Shown here one piece after another: positions 18,182-26,784 of a stretch of 64,000 nt of DNA. Every line of letters begins with the position of its first letter. Positions within the stretch are counted from its first letter, which is position 1. The position numbers were made by a program, and so were the translations under genes. The notes beneath the pieces were generated by a model that had not been told where the DNA came from, did no database searches, and saw nothing but the letters and a program-made list of their open reading frames with translations. The DNA comes from Albibacterium sp963696875 (lineage in GTDB: Bacteria; Bacteroidota; Bacteroidia; Sphingobacteriales; Sphingobacteriaceae), in NCBI GenBank assembly GCA_963696875.1, contig CAVOLQ010000002.1, forward strand, positions 744,001 to 808,000. The letters run 5' to 3'.

Positions 18182-18730
18182 TTACTCATATTCATTATTA
18201 TATTCATCATATTGAAAATAAGCCATTACTTTCTCTTCATCAATTTCAACTTCGGAGTTCTTTTCAAAAATTGAAAATGCACCCATTGGATATTCGGAGA
18301 TTTCAAGAGCGATAATTTCTTCTCCTTCTTCATCTGTAAATGAAACTGTGTAAAGTGTTTCTGGACCCATTTGTCTATCTGGGTCAACTGAGGTTGCTTC
18401 TATTTCACAGATGTATTTTTGACCTTTATATTTTGCATAAATATCTTTCATTTGTTCCTTAATTCCGCTAATTATAGATAGAAAGAATTTTCTGAATTCA
18501 CCAAAACTATTGAAAGACTTTTCATTTTTGCCGAAATCTAATAAATATTGATGCATTGCATTATTAATGTCAACATTGATTTCATCTTTAATTTCTATAT
18601 GAAGAATAGTGTTATTAAGGATAATGTCAATAATCCAGAAGTCTTTGAATTTTTCAGTTTTTGTCTTACTAATGAACTCCAAATTTTCATTAATCAATCC
18701 GGTGATTTGTTGTATATAACTATTTGTCAT
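18182..18730 (-). CDS. Acidic hypothetical protein, 182 aa
   Basis: No family recognised. The protein is strongly acidic, with helical N-terminal half (SYIQQITGLINENLEFISK, FFLSIISGIKEQMKDIYAKY) and a beta-rich C-terminus ending in many D/E/Y residues. It overlaps the preceding 134-aa gene by 11 bp, so the two are co-translated. An acidic small protein behind a partner gene on a two-gene cassette is reminiscent of immunity or antitoxin partners. That is inference only. Confidence 0.7.
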   Translation of the reverse strand: MTNSYIQQITGLINENLEFISKTKTEKFKDFWIIDIILNNTILHIEIKDEINVDINNAMHQYLLDFGKNEKSFNSFGEFRKFFLSIISGIKEQMKDIYAKYKGQKYICEIEATSVDPDRQMGPETLYTVSFTDEEGEEIIALEISEYPMGAFSIFEKNSEVEIDEEKVMAYFQYDEYNNEYE

Positions 18731-19124
18731 GCCTTTTATCTAAAATTATGGATTCATCTATTCTACTGAGTATTTTAAATTCACCTGATGATTCTATTAT
18801 TATTTGATTTCGCTTAGTGATTGCGATTATTCTTCCGTCTTTTTTTCGTTCGATATAGTCCTCTTGAATTGGATACATCCTGCCTCCATATTTTTTAGAA
18901 GGATTTGAGACAGCATCTACTCCTGAATGACAGTCTTCAATCATGACTAACTTTTCATTTATTAATGCCAATGTTTCTTCAGCATTATTTGTCTTCTCAG
19001 ATGTTTCAAGCACATGATAATATGATTTCAGTCTATATAGTTTATTTTCAAGTATTTCGCCACATTCTTTAAGTGGGGGAATAGGGATACTATTTAACTT
19101 TTCTTGGATGGTCATTTTTGTCAT
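18720..19124 (-). CDS. Hypothetical protein, 134 aa, first gene of a two-gene cassette
   Basis: The N-terminal half is helical (CGEILENKLYRLKSYYHVLE). The C-terminal half, from YGGRMYPIQEDYIERKKDG on, is a short beta-rich domain with alternating charged and hydrophobic residues. No family is named with confidence. Together with the next gene it is bounded by a 13-bp inverted repeat (TTAGGCGCAATAT at 18169-18181 and its complement at 19123-19135), and its start codon overlaps the right copy. Confidence 0.65.
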   Translation of the reverse strand: MTKMTIQEKLNSIPIPPLKECGEILENKLYRLKSYYHVLETSEKTNNAEETLALINEKLVMIEDCHSGVDAVSNPSKKYGGRMYPIQEDYIERKKDGRIIAITKRNQIIIESSGEFKILSRIDESIILDKRHDK

Positions 19125-19195
19125 ATTGCGCCTAACAACTCAATTAGCGAAACGGAATTTCGCTAAAGCGCCCCTATATCCGTATTGCGTAATGT
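19123..19195 (-). repeat. attC-like intergenic dyad S2 upstream of the two-gene cassette
   Basis: It contains the core GTTAGGC on the minus strand (19130-19136) and a hairpin with 9-bp arms TTAGCGAAA (19144-19152) and TTTCGCTAA (19158-19166), loop of five bases. The tail GCGCCCCTATATCCGTATT parallels S3 at 30 kb. This is the best match in the window to a classical attC R' core plus dyad. Confidence 0.6.
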
Positions 19196-19651
19196 GAATC
19201 TATAAAACTAACAATATATTTATAAGTCAGCAAGATAGTTAGTTGATATTTCTCGAACTCGTCATTTCCTTCAATATTTAAAGTGTTGCACACACATACA
19301 AACCCGTATGGATGTAAATGCAATGGTAATACTCCTCGTGTCGTCAAGGAATAAAGTATGCATTATATATATTGTTCAATTAAATCATCACGTCCCACAC
19401 GGATATATTCAGGCAATTTAGCGGTCACAAATATGATTTGTTATCAAGCGCTACGGAAGTGCGGAGTTTTTTTTTCCAAAACCCTTTAGGGTTTAACCTT
19501 GTCTGACAGCATTGCAGATCAGAAATTTGTTGCGCAAAATGCCTAAAATGAACTTGAACTATATTTGACTAAGCTGAAATAAGAGGTTTTAACCACCTTG
19601 AAGTAAACTCACTAAATGAGAATTTTAGGATCCAAATGCTTATTATTGTAA
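19196..19651. other. Gene-free stretch before the SMC-like operon
   Basis: About 455 bp without a supported gene. A short dyad AAACCCT/AGGGTTT with a 2-base loop (19479-19494) follows a run of nine T. It could act as a weak terminator for minus-strand reading. No promoter for the downstream operon is assigned. Confidence 0.3.
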
Positions 19652-19846
19652 ATGGAATTGACGCAACAAACCCAACAGAACGAGGTAGATATACCACAGA
19701 AAATTTTCAATCAACTGATACTTGAACTGGAAAAAACTACAGTTCCAAAATCAGTGGCCGACCAGCTTAAAGAAACTATAATTTCCAAAGGTGATTTCTC
19801 CGAACGATCACTCCGTGCCGCTTTGACCCCAAACCCTGAAATATGA
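19652..19846 (+). CDS. 64-aa helical protein, first gene of the SMC-like operon
   Basis: A short polar and helical protein: KIFNQLILELEKTTVPKSVA, then a second helix LKETIISKGDFSERSLRAAL. The stop overlaps the ATPase start by 4 bp (ATGA), a strong sign that it is real and translationally coupled. No family recognised. Size and coupling suggest an accessory or regulatory subunit of the ATPase. Confidence 0.7.
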   Translation: MELTQQTQQNEVDIPQKIFNQLILELEKTTVPKSVADQLKETIISKGDFSERSLRAALTPNPEI

Positions 19847-22299
19847 TACAGGTACGAAAAATAGAGGTTGTTGAATTCAGAGGGATAAGAAATCTCGAAA
19901 TTGATTTCAAGAAGAAAAACTTTGCCATCTGCGGAAAGAACGGGACAGGTAAAAGTGGTATTGTAGATGCATTGGAGTTTGGGTTGACTGGTGATATTTC
20001 CAGACTGACGGGCAGTGGAACAGGCGGAATTTCTTTAAAAGAGCACGCACCGCATGTTGACAGCAGAAGTAACCCTGCAAAATCAAAGGTGATCATTACG
20101 GTATTTATTCCTTCACTAAACAAGGAAGTCTCAATCGAAAGAAATGTAAATGAAATTAATAGTCCGCTGATAAAACCGACTTCTCCCGAAATTGTTGCTA
20201 TTCTTGATGAGGTAAGGAGACATCCTGAATTTACATTATCCAGGCGTGAACTTATCAAGTATGTAATTTCGACTCCAGGAGATAGGGCAAAAGAGGTTCA
20301 AGCTTTACTGCGACTGGAGAAAGTAGAGACCCTTAGAACTTCCCTACAAAAAATCGCAAACGCCGACAAAAGGGAAATCCCTTTATTTAAAAAACAAAAA
20401 GAGGATGCAAAGATCCAACTATTAACTGCTTTAAACATAGCCGAATTTACGTCCGAAAAGGTATTAGAAGCAGTTAATACCAGAAGACTGGTGCTAGGAC
20501 TACCTCCCCTCACTGAGCTAACGGCAACTACTTCTTTCAAGGATGGGTTGATTACTCAAACAGCGACTAAAACTGTCAACATCGTAAAGGGAGCAGCTAT
20601 AAACGCTTTAACTAAATTAAAGAACACATTTACCGCGTATGGAAATTCGGGCAAAAGCAAGGATCTACAGGAAATTATTGAAAGCATTGAAGCCCTGAAA
20701 AGTGATAGTACTATTTTAAAAAATTTAAATCGGGAAGGATTTCTTAGGGATACTCTAACTTTTATAGACAGCGACTGTTGCCCCGCTTGTGATACAGAAC
20801 TTGGCTTTGATGAGCTCATAGCAATAGTTCAGAACAAGCTAAATAAATTTGAAGCAGTGACCCTTAAACGTACTGCTATTGAATTGCGACTGGAATTGCT
20901 AATAGAAGAATTAAGACAGTTATATTCGGATATTAGGCCAGTAAAGGATCTGGGAGCTTTATTAAATCCTATTATTAGTACTTCAAAAATAGACGATTAT
21001 CTGGCTACTATCCATGAGTGTGCTAAGTCAATCAAATCCTTTTTACCTGTAGATGAGCTATTAGCTGCGCTTAAAAACTTTGGCTCTGTACCGAAAGAGG
21101 CAGAAGAAATTGTGCACGAAATCGAAAAACGAATTAAATCAATACCAGATCCCTCTAAACAAGATGCCGCCCGTGATTACTTAACAATCGTAGAGGAAAA
21201 GATTCAAGCATACAGGTCTGCTTCTACTAATTTTAAGCAAGCGCAAGATAAATCTGAAATCAGCGCAAAAGTTTTTGAGACCTTTGGGAATGTCGTTACT
21301 CAAACGCTTGAAGAATTGTACAAGGAAGTAGAAGGCAATTTCACCGAACTTTATCGTTTCATAAATAGTGATGATGAAGCCGCTTTTACAGCTCAGTTAA
21401 CCCCATCTATTGGAAAACTAGGCTTTCATGTTGACTTTTATGGCAGGGGCTATTTCCCGCCAGGTGCGTATCACAGCGAAGGTCATCAGGATGGTATGGG
21501 ACTTTGCTTGTATTTGGCCTTGATGCAACATATATTAGGTGACAATTTTAAATTCGCAGTGCTTGACGATGTATTGATGTCCGTAGATACAGGGCACCGT
21601 CGGGAAGTTTGCAAGCTGTTAAGGGAGAAATTTCCTAATACCCAATTCATACTGACCACACATGATGATGTGTGGCTGAAACACATGAAAACGGCTGGCC
21701 TGGTACAACCTGGCGGATTCATGCAATTCAGAAAATGGGATGTTGACAATGGCCCAAACGAGTGGAACCAGAAGGATGTATGGGAGGAAATAGACAACTA
21801 CGTCAACAAAAACGATGTCAGGAGCGCGGCATCATTACTTCGTCACTATCTGGAATACATTTCGGCAGACATCAGTCACAAGCTAAGGGCTCGGGTTGAA
21901 TTCCGTGGCGATGCACAATTCATGTTGGGTGATTTACTACCCGCTGCTACTTCACAATTCACAAAATTACTTGATGAAGGTGTAAAAGCGGCGAATACCT
22001 GGGGTAAGAACGAACTTGAAGAAAAACTGAAACAACAGAGAATCGATTTTAAAACGTTGATTACAAATTCTCAGCTGGAACAATGGCAAACCAATGCAGC
22101 TATACATTACAATGAGTGGGCAAATCTTGAAGGAAATGACTTTGAACCAGTTGCGTCAGCCTTTAAAGCTTTGATCACTGGTTTCTGTTGTATGGAAGAA
22201 GGTTGTAAATCTGTATTATATCTTGTTCCGGAAAGAGGAGAAAAAGATTCAATGAGATGTGCATGCGGAACAAATAATATTAATCTAAAAAAGAAATAA
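19843..22299 (+). CDS. Rad50/SMC-like AAA ATPase with central CxxC hook and C-terminal cysteine cluster
   Basis: An 818-aa ATPase of the ABC/SMC type. Walker A is GKNGTGKSG near residues 33-41, after the VVEFRGIRNLEIDF strand typical of AAA_23/RecF-like heads. A CPAC motif near 309 could be a minimal zinc hook at the tip of a short coiled-coil arm. The signature-like segment SEGHQDGMGLCLYLAL is near 540-555, Walker B VLDDVLMSVD near 569-578, and an H-loop TTHD near 605. A second cysteine cluster (CCMEEGC, then CAC) closes the protein. Such proteins act on DNA ends or as sensors in defence. It is flanked by two small coupled genes (start overlap, and 6-bp gap downstream). Confidence 0.85.
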   Translation: MIQVRKIEVVEFRGIRNLEIDFKKKNFAICGKNGTGKSGIVDALEFGLTGDISRLTGSGTGGISLKEHAPHVDSRSNPAKSKVIITVFIPSLNKEVSIERNVNEINSPLIKPTSPEIVAILDEVRRHPEFTLSRRELIKYVISTPGDRAKEVQALLRLEKVETLRTSLQKIANADKREIPLFKKQKEDAKIQLLTALNIAEFTSEKVLEAVNTRRLVLGLPPLTELTATTSFKDGLITQTATKTVNIVKGAAINALTKLKNTFTAYGNSGKSKDLQEIIESIEALKSDSTILKNLNREGFLRDTLTFIDSDCCPACDTELGFDELIAIVQNKLNKFEAVTLKRTAIELRLELLIEELRQLYSDIRPVKDLGALLNPIISTSKIDDYLATIHECAKSIKSFLPVDELLAALKNFGSVPKEAEEIVHEIEKRIKSIPDPSKQDAARDYLTIVEEKIQAYRSASTNFKQAQDKSEISAKVFETFGNVVTQTLEELYKEVEGNFTELYRFINSDDEAAFTAQLTPSIGKLGFHVDFYGRGYFPPGAYHSEGHQDGMGLCLYLALMQHILGDNFKFAVLDDVLMSVDTGHRREVCKLLREKFPNTQFILTTHDDVWLKHMKTAGLVQPGGFMQFRKWDVDNGPNEWNQKDVWEEIDNYVNKNDVRSAASLLRHYLEYISADISHKLRARVEFRGDAQFMLGDLLPAATSQFTKLLDEGVKAANTWGKNELEEKLKQQRIDFKTLITNSQLEQWQTNAAIHYNEWANLEGNDFEPVASAFKALITGFCCMEEGCKSVLYLVPERGEKDSMRCACGTNNINLKKK

Positions 22300-22305
22300 T
22301 TGTAA

Positions 22306-22728
22306 ATGATCATCATTGTAAAAGGGCAAAAGACCAGGGTTCCCAAACATTTTCACTTCGTAAATAACATTTGTGCGTATATATACGATCAGTTAACTGA
22401 GATATTATCCGATCCGCTTTATGTGGATATGGCTAATTCGAGTGTAGAATTCAACAATGACGAAAAATTGCGTACTGCATTAAACGAGGAAGATGAGCAT
22501 CCACTCGATATACTTCAAAAAAATGGCCGAAATGGGGAAATAGAAATCATAGTTAGCAAGCATGTCGTCATGTCCATAATTGCAGATATGATCAATTTCA
22601 TTTATGAATCGATGGTGATTGCTCAAAAAGGTAAAATGAGCGTTGAAGGTCTGTGTTCAAAGCGGGCGGAATCATTTCAATTACCTCAGTACCTTTTGAT
22701 TTCAAAATGTGTCGTAAAGAAAGTGTGA
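22306..22728 (+). CDS. 140-aa hypothetical protein, third gene of the SMC-like operon
   Basis: It starts 6 bp after the ATPase stop. The N-terminus is basic (VKGQKTRVPKHFHFVNNICAY), followed by helices (IVSKHVVMSIIADMINFIYE) and a C-terminus with scattered Cys. No known domain. The tight spacing with the ATPase and the coupled 64-aa gene argue for a three-component system. Its role cannot be read from sequence. Confidence 0.7.
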   Translation: MIIIVKGQKTRVPKHFHFVNNICAYIYDQLTEILSDPLYVDMANSSVEFNNDEKLRTALNEEDEHPLDILQKNGRNGEIEIIVSKHVVMSIIADMINFIYESMVIAQKGKMSVEGLCSKRAESFQLPQYLLISKCVVKKV

Positions 22729-22840
22729 AGGAACGTCTTTACTACCCTTTGTCCATAATCATGAGCGAAAATACCGCTTTTCCTACTATTGTCGTCCTTG
22801 CATGTCTAATTGAAATAATATAGCCATCCCTTCTTCTGTT

Positions 22841-24025
22841 TTAGTTTTCTGTTGCTACATTTGTCGGTTTTGGAATGGTTAAAAAGTAAGCAAAAACAAT
22901 TAGTGTTACTATCGCTGTTAATGCAAATGCAGTTGTTGCACCAAACTGAAACCAAATAAGTCCTGTCAATGAACTTGCCAACATTGTGCAAATGCTTTGT
23001 AGTCCCGAAAATGTCCCGATTGCTGTCGCTGTATCTTTTTTGTCTGTAATGTTTGAAATCCACGCTTTGGAAATTCCCTCTGTCGCTGCTGCATAAATGC
23101 CATACAGAAAAAACAAAACGAAGAAGAAATAAATATTTGTGTTGAATGCCATTCCAAAATAAACTGTCGAAAACAAAGCCAGTCCTGTCACGAAAATAGT
23201 TTTAAGTCCAATGTAGTCGGCAACTATGCCAATAGGAAATGCAAACAATGCGTAAATGAGATTGTAAAAAATATAAACGCCAATTACTGCTGTGTCGTCA
23301 AGCCCCGCTTCTTTTGCTTTGAGTAATAAAAAAACATCCGAACTGTTGAACAAAGTAAACACCAAAAGTCCTGCAACTAATTTTCTATATGCCATTGGAC
23401 TTTCTTTCCAATAATGCAGAAATGAAAAAAATGAAACAGATGTTATAGGTTTGTCTGTCGCTTTGTTTTTTTCTTTCAGGAAAAAGGTAGCAAGAACGGA
23501 AAAAAGGCCCGGTACAAAGGCAATATAAAAAAGGGTTTTGTAGTCGCTTGGATAGTAATACAGATAAATCAAAGCCAACAAAGGTCCAATTACTGCACCT
23601 AATGTGTCCATAGAACGATGAAAGCCGAAAACCTTACCTTTGGTTTGTGATGTTGCTTCGTCAGAAAGTATTGCGTCTCTTGCACCTGTCCGAATGCCTT
23701 TACCAAAGCGATCTATTGTCCTTGCAAAAAATATCCAAAGTGGATAAACGAAAACAGCCATCATTGGTTTTGAAATAGCGCTGAATGCATAACCAATCTG
23801 CACAAATGGAACTCGTCTGCCCGAAGTATCAGAAAGTTTTCCAAAATAACCTTTACTAAGTCCTGCTGTCGCTTCGGCAACTCCTTCAAGTATTCCAATT
23901 AGGACTACTGAAAACCCAATTGACTTTAAGTAAATAGGCATTATTGGATACAGCATTTCGCTTGCTGTGTCGGTGAGTAAACTCACCACTGATAAAACCC
24001 AAACTGTCCGAGTAATATATTTCAA
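22841..24025 (-). CDS. Major facilitator superfamily transporter
   Basis: A 394-aa protein with about 12 hydrophobic segments. The first loop carries the MFS motif GKLSDTSGRR near residues 61-70 (G-X-X-S-D-X-X-G-R-R), and RFGKGIRTGARD near 105-116 is characteristic of one MFS_1 subgroup. Substrate unknown, export of a small molecule likely. The last 123 bp are duplicated at 14445-14567. It is flanked upstream by an IS66-type terminal remnant, so it may have travelled with an IS. Confidence 0.9.
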   Translation of the reverse strand: MKYITRTVWVLSVVSLLTDTASEMLYPIMPIYLKSIGFSVVLIGILEGVAEATAGLSKGYFGKLSDTSGRRVPFVQIGYAFSAISKPMMAVFVYPLWIFFARTIDRFGKGIRTGARDAILSDEATSQTKGKVFGFHRSMDTLGAVIGPLLALIYLYYYPSDYKTLFYIAFVPGLFSVLATFFLKEKNKATDKPITSVSFFSFLHYWKESPMAYRKLVAGLLVFTLFNSSDVFLLLKAKEAGLDDTAVIGVYIFYNLIYALFAFPIGIVADYIGLKTIFVTGLALFSTVYFGMAFNTNIYFFFVLFFLYGIYAAATEGISKAWISNITDKKDTATAIGTFSGLQSICTMLASSLTGLIWFQFGATTAFALTAIVTLIVFAYFLTIPKPTNVATEN

Positions 24026-24103
24026 AATTCTGTCTTGTTTTGATTTTTGTTCATTTTCTGCTGCAGTCTATTAGGCTTGCCTAGAACGGTTTGCCGCCAA
24101 ACC

Positions 24104-24129
24104 GTATCCGCCCTACGAACTACATCTTT
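24104..24129. repeat. Solo IS66-type terminal repeat
   Basis: GTATCCGCCCTACGAACTAC and six further bases match the inverse of the IS66-like right end (16169-16194) with one mismatch. No transposase is attached here. It lies 79 bp upstream of the MFS start, so both copies of the MFS 3' sequence are in the neighbourhood of an IS66 end. Confidence 0.65.
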
Positions 24130-24552
24130 GATTGCTCAATGATTATCGTTATAGTTTTAATGATATATACCCTTAATGCTTGTGAGGTTTATCTACATGT
24201 CATCTTCTAATGTAGACCTTAATCGTTGAAACGGAGTGAGCTCATGCTTTTTGTAAATCGCGAAGAGAGTTGATCATTTCAGCACGATGTGCAGCCTCAT
24301 GGTTTCCCGAAGAAAAAAATGCAGACCAGCAGTCCAGAACCAGCTATCGAACATCAACAATCTACGCATCGCTCGAATGTACCTACTTCTTTACACTCCA
24401 CTAGAAACACAATTGACTTATTGTCAATATTTCACCCACCTCCATTTCCACCAAAAGGGTCAATAGGCCAATAAAGTAATTGTTAAAATGCTGCAAGTCC
24501 CCACCCTCTTCGATTCAATTGTCGCACCCAAACCAAAAAGTCGGGTAAGATG

Positions 24553-24835
24553 TCAATTCAAAAAACTTATGAGCTTTATTTCATAAGGTTTTTTTGTCTC
24601 GATTTTGTAAATGGCGTTGTAATAAATGAGTTTTGCAACAATGGTTGGTTTCTGATATTTGAAAAAACTAATTTCTTCATTTACATCCTTAAACCCTCTT
24701 ATTAAGATACATTTCTTTACTTCGAATAAGTGTTTGACAATAAGACATATAACAGCTTCTATCCGCTGTATAGGACTATCGATTTCAATCTCTAACTTAT
24801 TGATTTCCGTTTCCAGATTGGATAGTATTCATTGT
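24553..24835 (-). pseudogene. RteC-like fragment (conjugative-transposon regulator)
   Basis: On the minus strand a frame without ATG start reads LSNLETEINKLEIEID, then FFKYQKPTIVAKLIYYNAIY and KIETKKP before a TGA at 24553. The block F-x-K-x-x-K-P-x-I-x-x-K-L-I-Y-Y-N-x-x-Y-x-I-E-T-K-x-P is what I know from RteC, the regulator of CTnDOT-type excision. The part after it is missing and the start is lost, so it is a remnant. The plus-strand frame over it is a shadow. The flanks 24130-24552 and 24836-25156 hold no gene I can support. Confidence 0.6.
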
Positions 24836-25156
24836 AAAATTTATTCATTACAGTGGCTTAATTTATTATCATGTGATTTTAAATGGCTCTGCTTAATATT
24901 AAACCTTAAAGGTCATTTGTCCACTTATTTATTAGTTGTTATACCTAACCATTATTTAACGTGTTGTGTCAGATTTAACAATCCTAAATCAACTTTCTGA
25001 AGCATTGAACAATAAATACAAGTTCAAAAATATTACAACTATTTTTTTTGTTAGCGTGACTATAATAATATAATAGATTAAACTCATTAGTTTTAAAAAA
25101 ATCATTGAGTTTAAACCATCTTATGCTACTCTTAGTAAATAGTATCTTGTTACTTT

Positions 25157-25228
25157 TTACGCTTCAGAATGAAGTCCTATTTTGTTTTCCTCACTATCTA
25201 AAATCATTGCTATAAAAACCTCTGTTAG
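25157..25228 (-). pseudogene. C-terminal fragment of a VOC (glyoxalase) protein
   Basis: A minus-strand frame reads IAMILDSEENKIGLHSEA before TAA at 25157-25159. This resembles the last strand and tail of VOC proteins (ILDSEGN-x-I-x-LHS). The rest is absent. It abuts the AlkB stop. Confidence 0.4.
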
Positions 25229-25233
25229 TACAC

Positions 25234-25842
25234 TTAGTGAATGATTGTCCTGAATGTCAGGTTTATTCTTGGTGCCGTGATGCGTTTGGTTGGAGGAAGA
25301 CGATGTAACCAAAATGACTGTGTTGTGTCTTTCATTACTAACAAACTGCCGTGTTCTAAAATCAATTCAATTTTATCGTTAGTAGTTTTGTGTTTAAATG
25401 CAAATTTTCGTTCTGCTCCAAAGCTCAATGAACCGATTGCTCCATCTTTCTTTAAATCGGTTTCTCCGTCACTGTGCCATGCCATTCCTTCATTTCCGTT
25501 GTGATATAAATTCAGTAAACAGGAATTAAAGATTTCGCCTGTTTCTTCTTCTACAATGTATTTGAGTTCCAATAATTCCTTTGTCCAAGACAATGCGTAT
25601 TTGGTCGTGTTGGAATAAGTGTATTCAAAAGGTTTGTCACCGTACCATGCAACTTTACGTTTGGTAATAATTTTCTTTCCGAAAATAATTGCCTCATCAT
25701 TTCGCCATTCAATAGTATTAAGCAATTTATCAAAGTAATAATTCGCTTCTTTTTGATTGAATGATTTACCGTAATAGTTTACCGTTCCATCTTGTGGTAA
25801 CCAATTTTTTGTTTTGTCTATTAAGTTGTCAAATAGTTTCAT
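25234..25842 (-). CDS. alkB: AlkB-family 2-oxoglutarate/Fe(II)-dependent DNA dealkylase
   Basis: A 202-aa protein of normal AlkB length. Fe(II) ligands are visible as WHSDGE (His/Asp near residues 121-123) and the distal His in WLHRLPP. The 2OG-binding C-terminus RINLTFR supplies the conserved Arg pair. The N-terminal nucleotide-recognition lid contains KVAWYGDKPFEYTYS. It oxidatively demethylates 1-methyladenine and 3-methylcytosine in DNA or RNA. Last gene of a five-gene minus-strand alkylation-repair operon, overlapping the preceding Ada-type zinc module by 14 bp. Confidence 0.93.
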   Translation of the reverse strand: MKLFDNLIDKTKNWLPQDGTVNYYGKSFNQKEANYYFDKLLNTIEWRNDEAIIFGKKIITKRKVAWYGDKPFEYTYSNTTKYALSWTKELLELKYIVEEETGEIFNSCLLNLYHNGNEGMAWHSDGETDLKKDGAIGSLSFGAERKFAFKHKTTNDKIELILEHGSLLVMKDTTQSFWLHRLPPTKRITAPRINLTFRTIIH

Positions 25843-26074
25843 TCTTCCATTTCTGATATTTTTGTTTCATACAATGTCCGCAAGGACGGAAACCGTTTGC
25901 AATAGCTTCTTTTTCTGATGAGAAGAAAACTCGGTTTTCCCGTTTCATTTTTTTTCCAGATTTACACGACAAAGTTCCGTAAATTTTCAGTTTGATATTA
26001 CCACCAAAACCAATTTTCTGTTGTTTGATTTTACTCCATAAATCGCTATCGGATATTTCGCTGTGCCTTATCAT
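25829..26074 (-). CDS. Stand-alone Ada-type metal-binding (methylphosphotriester sensor) domain
   Basis: An 81-aa protein matching the N-terminal zinc domain of Ada. It has a first Cys in YGTLSCKSGKKMKRENRVFF and a CGHC pair in GFRPCGHCMKQKY. In Ada, one of four Zn-bound Cys accepts the methyl from a phosphotriester and turns on DNA binding. I count three to four candidate Cys ligands, so activity is plausible but one ligand may be substituted. It overlaps alkB by 14 bp and follows the 2OG-oxygenase by 2 bp. Confidence 0.8.
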   Translation of the reverse strand: MIRHSEISDSDLWSKIKQQKIGFGGNIKLKIYGTLSCKSGKKMKRENRVFFSSEKEAIANGFRPCGHCMKQKYQKWKNETI

Positions 26075-26076
26075 TG

Positions 26077-26784
26077 CTAACTGATGCCATCGTGAAAGAT
26101 GATGCCCAAAGTATAACGTTCTCCCGATTTTACTTCACTTACTCCATGTTTCATATTTACTCTGTAATAACCTTTTGTTCCTTTTTCGGGTTTAAAGTTG
26201 GTTGTAAAAATCAGCATATCGCCTTTCTTTGGTTTCAATACAATGGCTTTGGATTGCGCTCTTGGAATTTGCTGTATCAATACAAATTCTCCGCCTGTAA
26301 AATCCTTGTCGGGTTCGTTCAAAAACAAAACGGTTTGAATGGGAAAATAAACATCTCCGTATAAATCCTGATGCAATGTATTGAAACCGCCTTTGCCATA
26401 TTTCAAAATCAAAACAGTTGCTTTTTGCTGATTGTTAGCGTGGCATTGTTGCAATAATCCTGCGTGTTCCAAAGGAAATTGTTTGTCAATCTTCAACGCC
26501 TTAAACCACATATTGGCAATAGGTGCAAGTTTCGGATAGATGTTTGTTCTTATTTGTTGAATAATGTCGGGCAACGGATAATTGAAATATTTGTATTCGC
26601 CCAAACCAAAACGGTAGCGTTCCATTACTACCGTTTTTCTGTAAGCCGTTAGGTTGTTATATTCTGTTTTCAATGCTTCGCATTGTTGGTCTGACAACAG
26701 ATTGGGAAGAATGGAAAAACCATTTTGGTGCATTTCATTTGCAACAAATTTCCAATCTATATTTTGTAACTTTTGTTTTATCAT
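26077..26784 (-). CDS. 2OG-Fe(II) oxygenase of the alkylation-repair operon
   Basis: A 235-aa protein with the jelly-roll iron motif LHQDLYGD (His-x-Asp near residues 143-145), the distal His in MKHGVSEV and the Arg of GERYTLGIIFHD. It is the type of 2OG dioxygenase found next to ada/alkB genes in Bacteroidota, distinct from AlkB itself. Substrate is not established here. It overlaps the SDR stop by 4 bp, so it is translationally coupled. Confidence 0.88.
   Translation of the reverse strand: MIKQKLQNIDWKFVANEMHQNGFSILPNLLSDQQCEALKTEYNNLTAYRKTVVMERYRFGLGEYKYFNYPLPDIIQQIRTNIYPKLAPIANMWFKALKIDKQFPLEHAGLLQQCHANNQQKATVLILKYGKGGFNTLHQDLYGDVYFPIQTVLFLNEPDKDFTGGEFVLIQQIPRAQSKAIVLKPKKGDMLIFTTNFKPEKGTKGYYRVNMKHGVSEVKSGERYTLGIIFHDGIS

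Noticed and set aside
24659..25000. Plus-strand 113-codon frame in the MFS-AlkB gap
   Set aside because: It is the shadow of the RteC-like minus-strand fragment and of plain AT-rich DNA.
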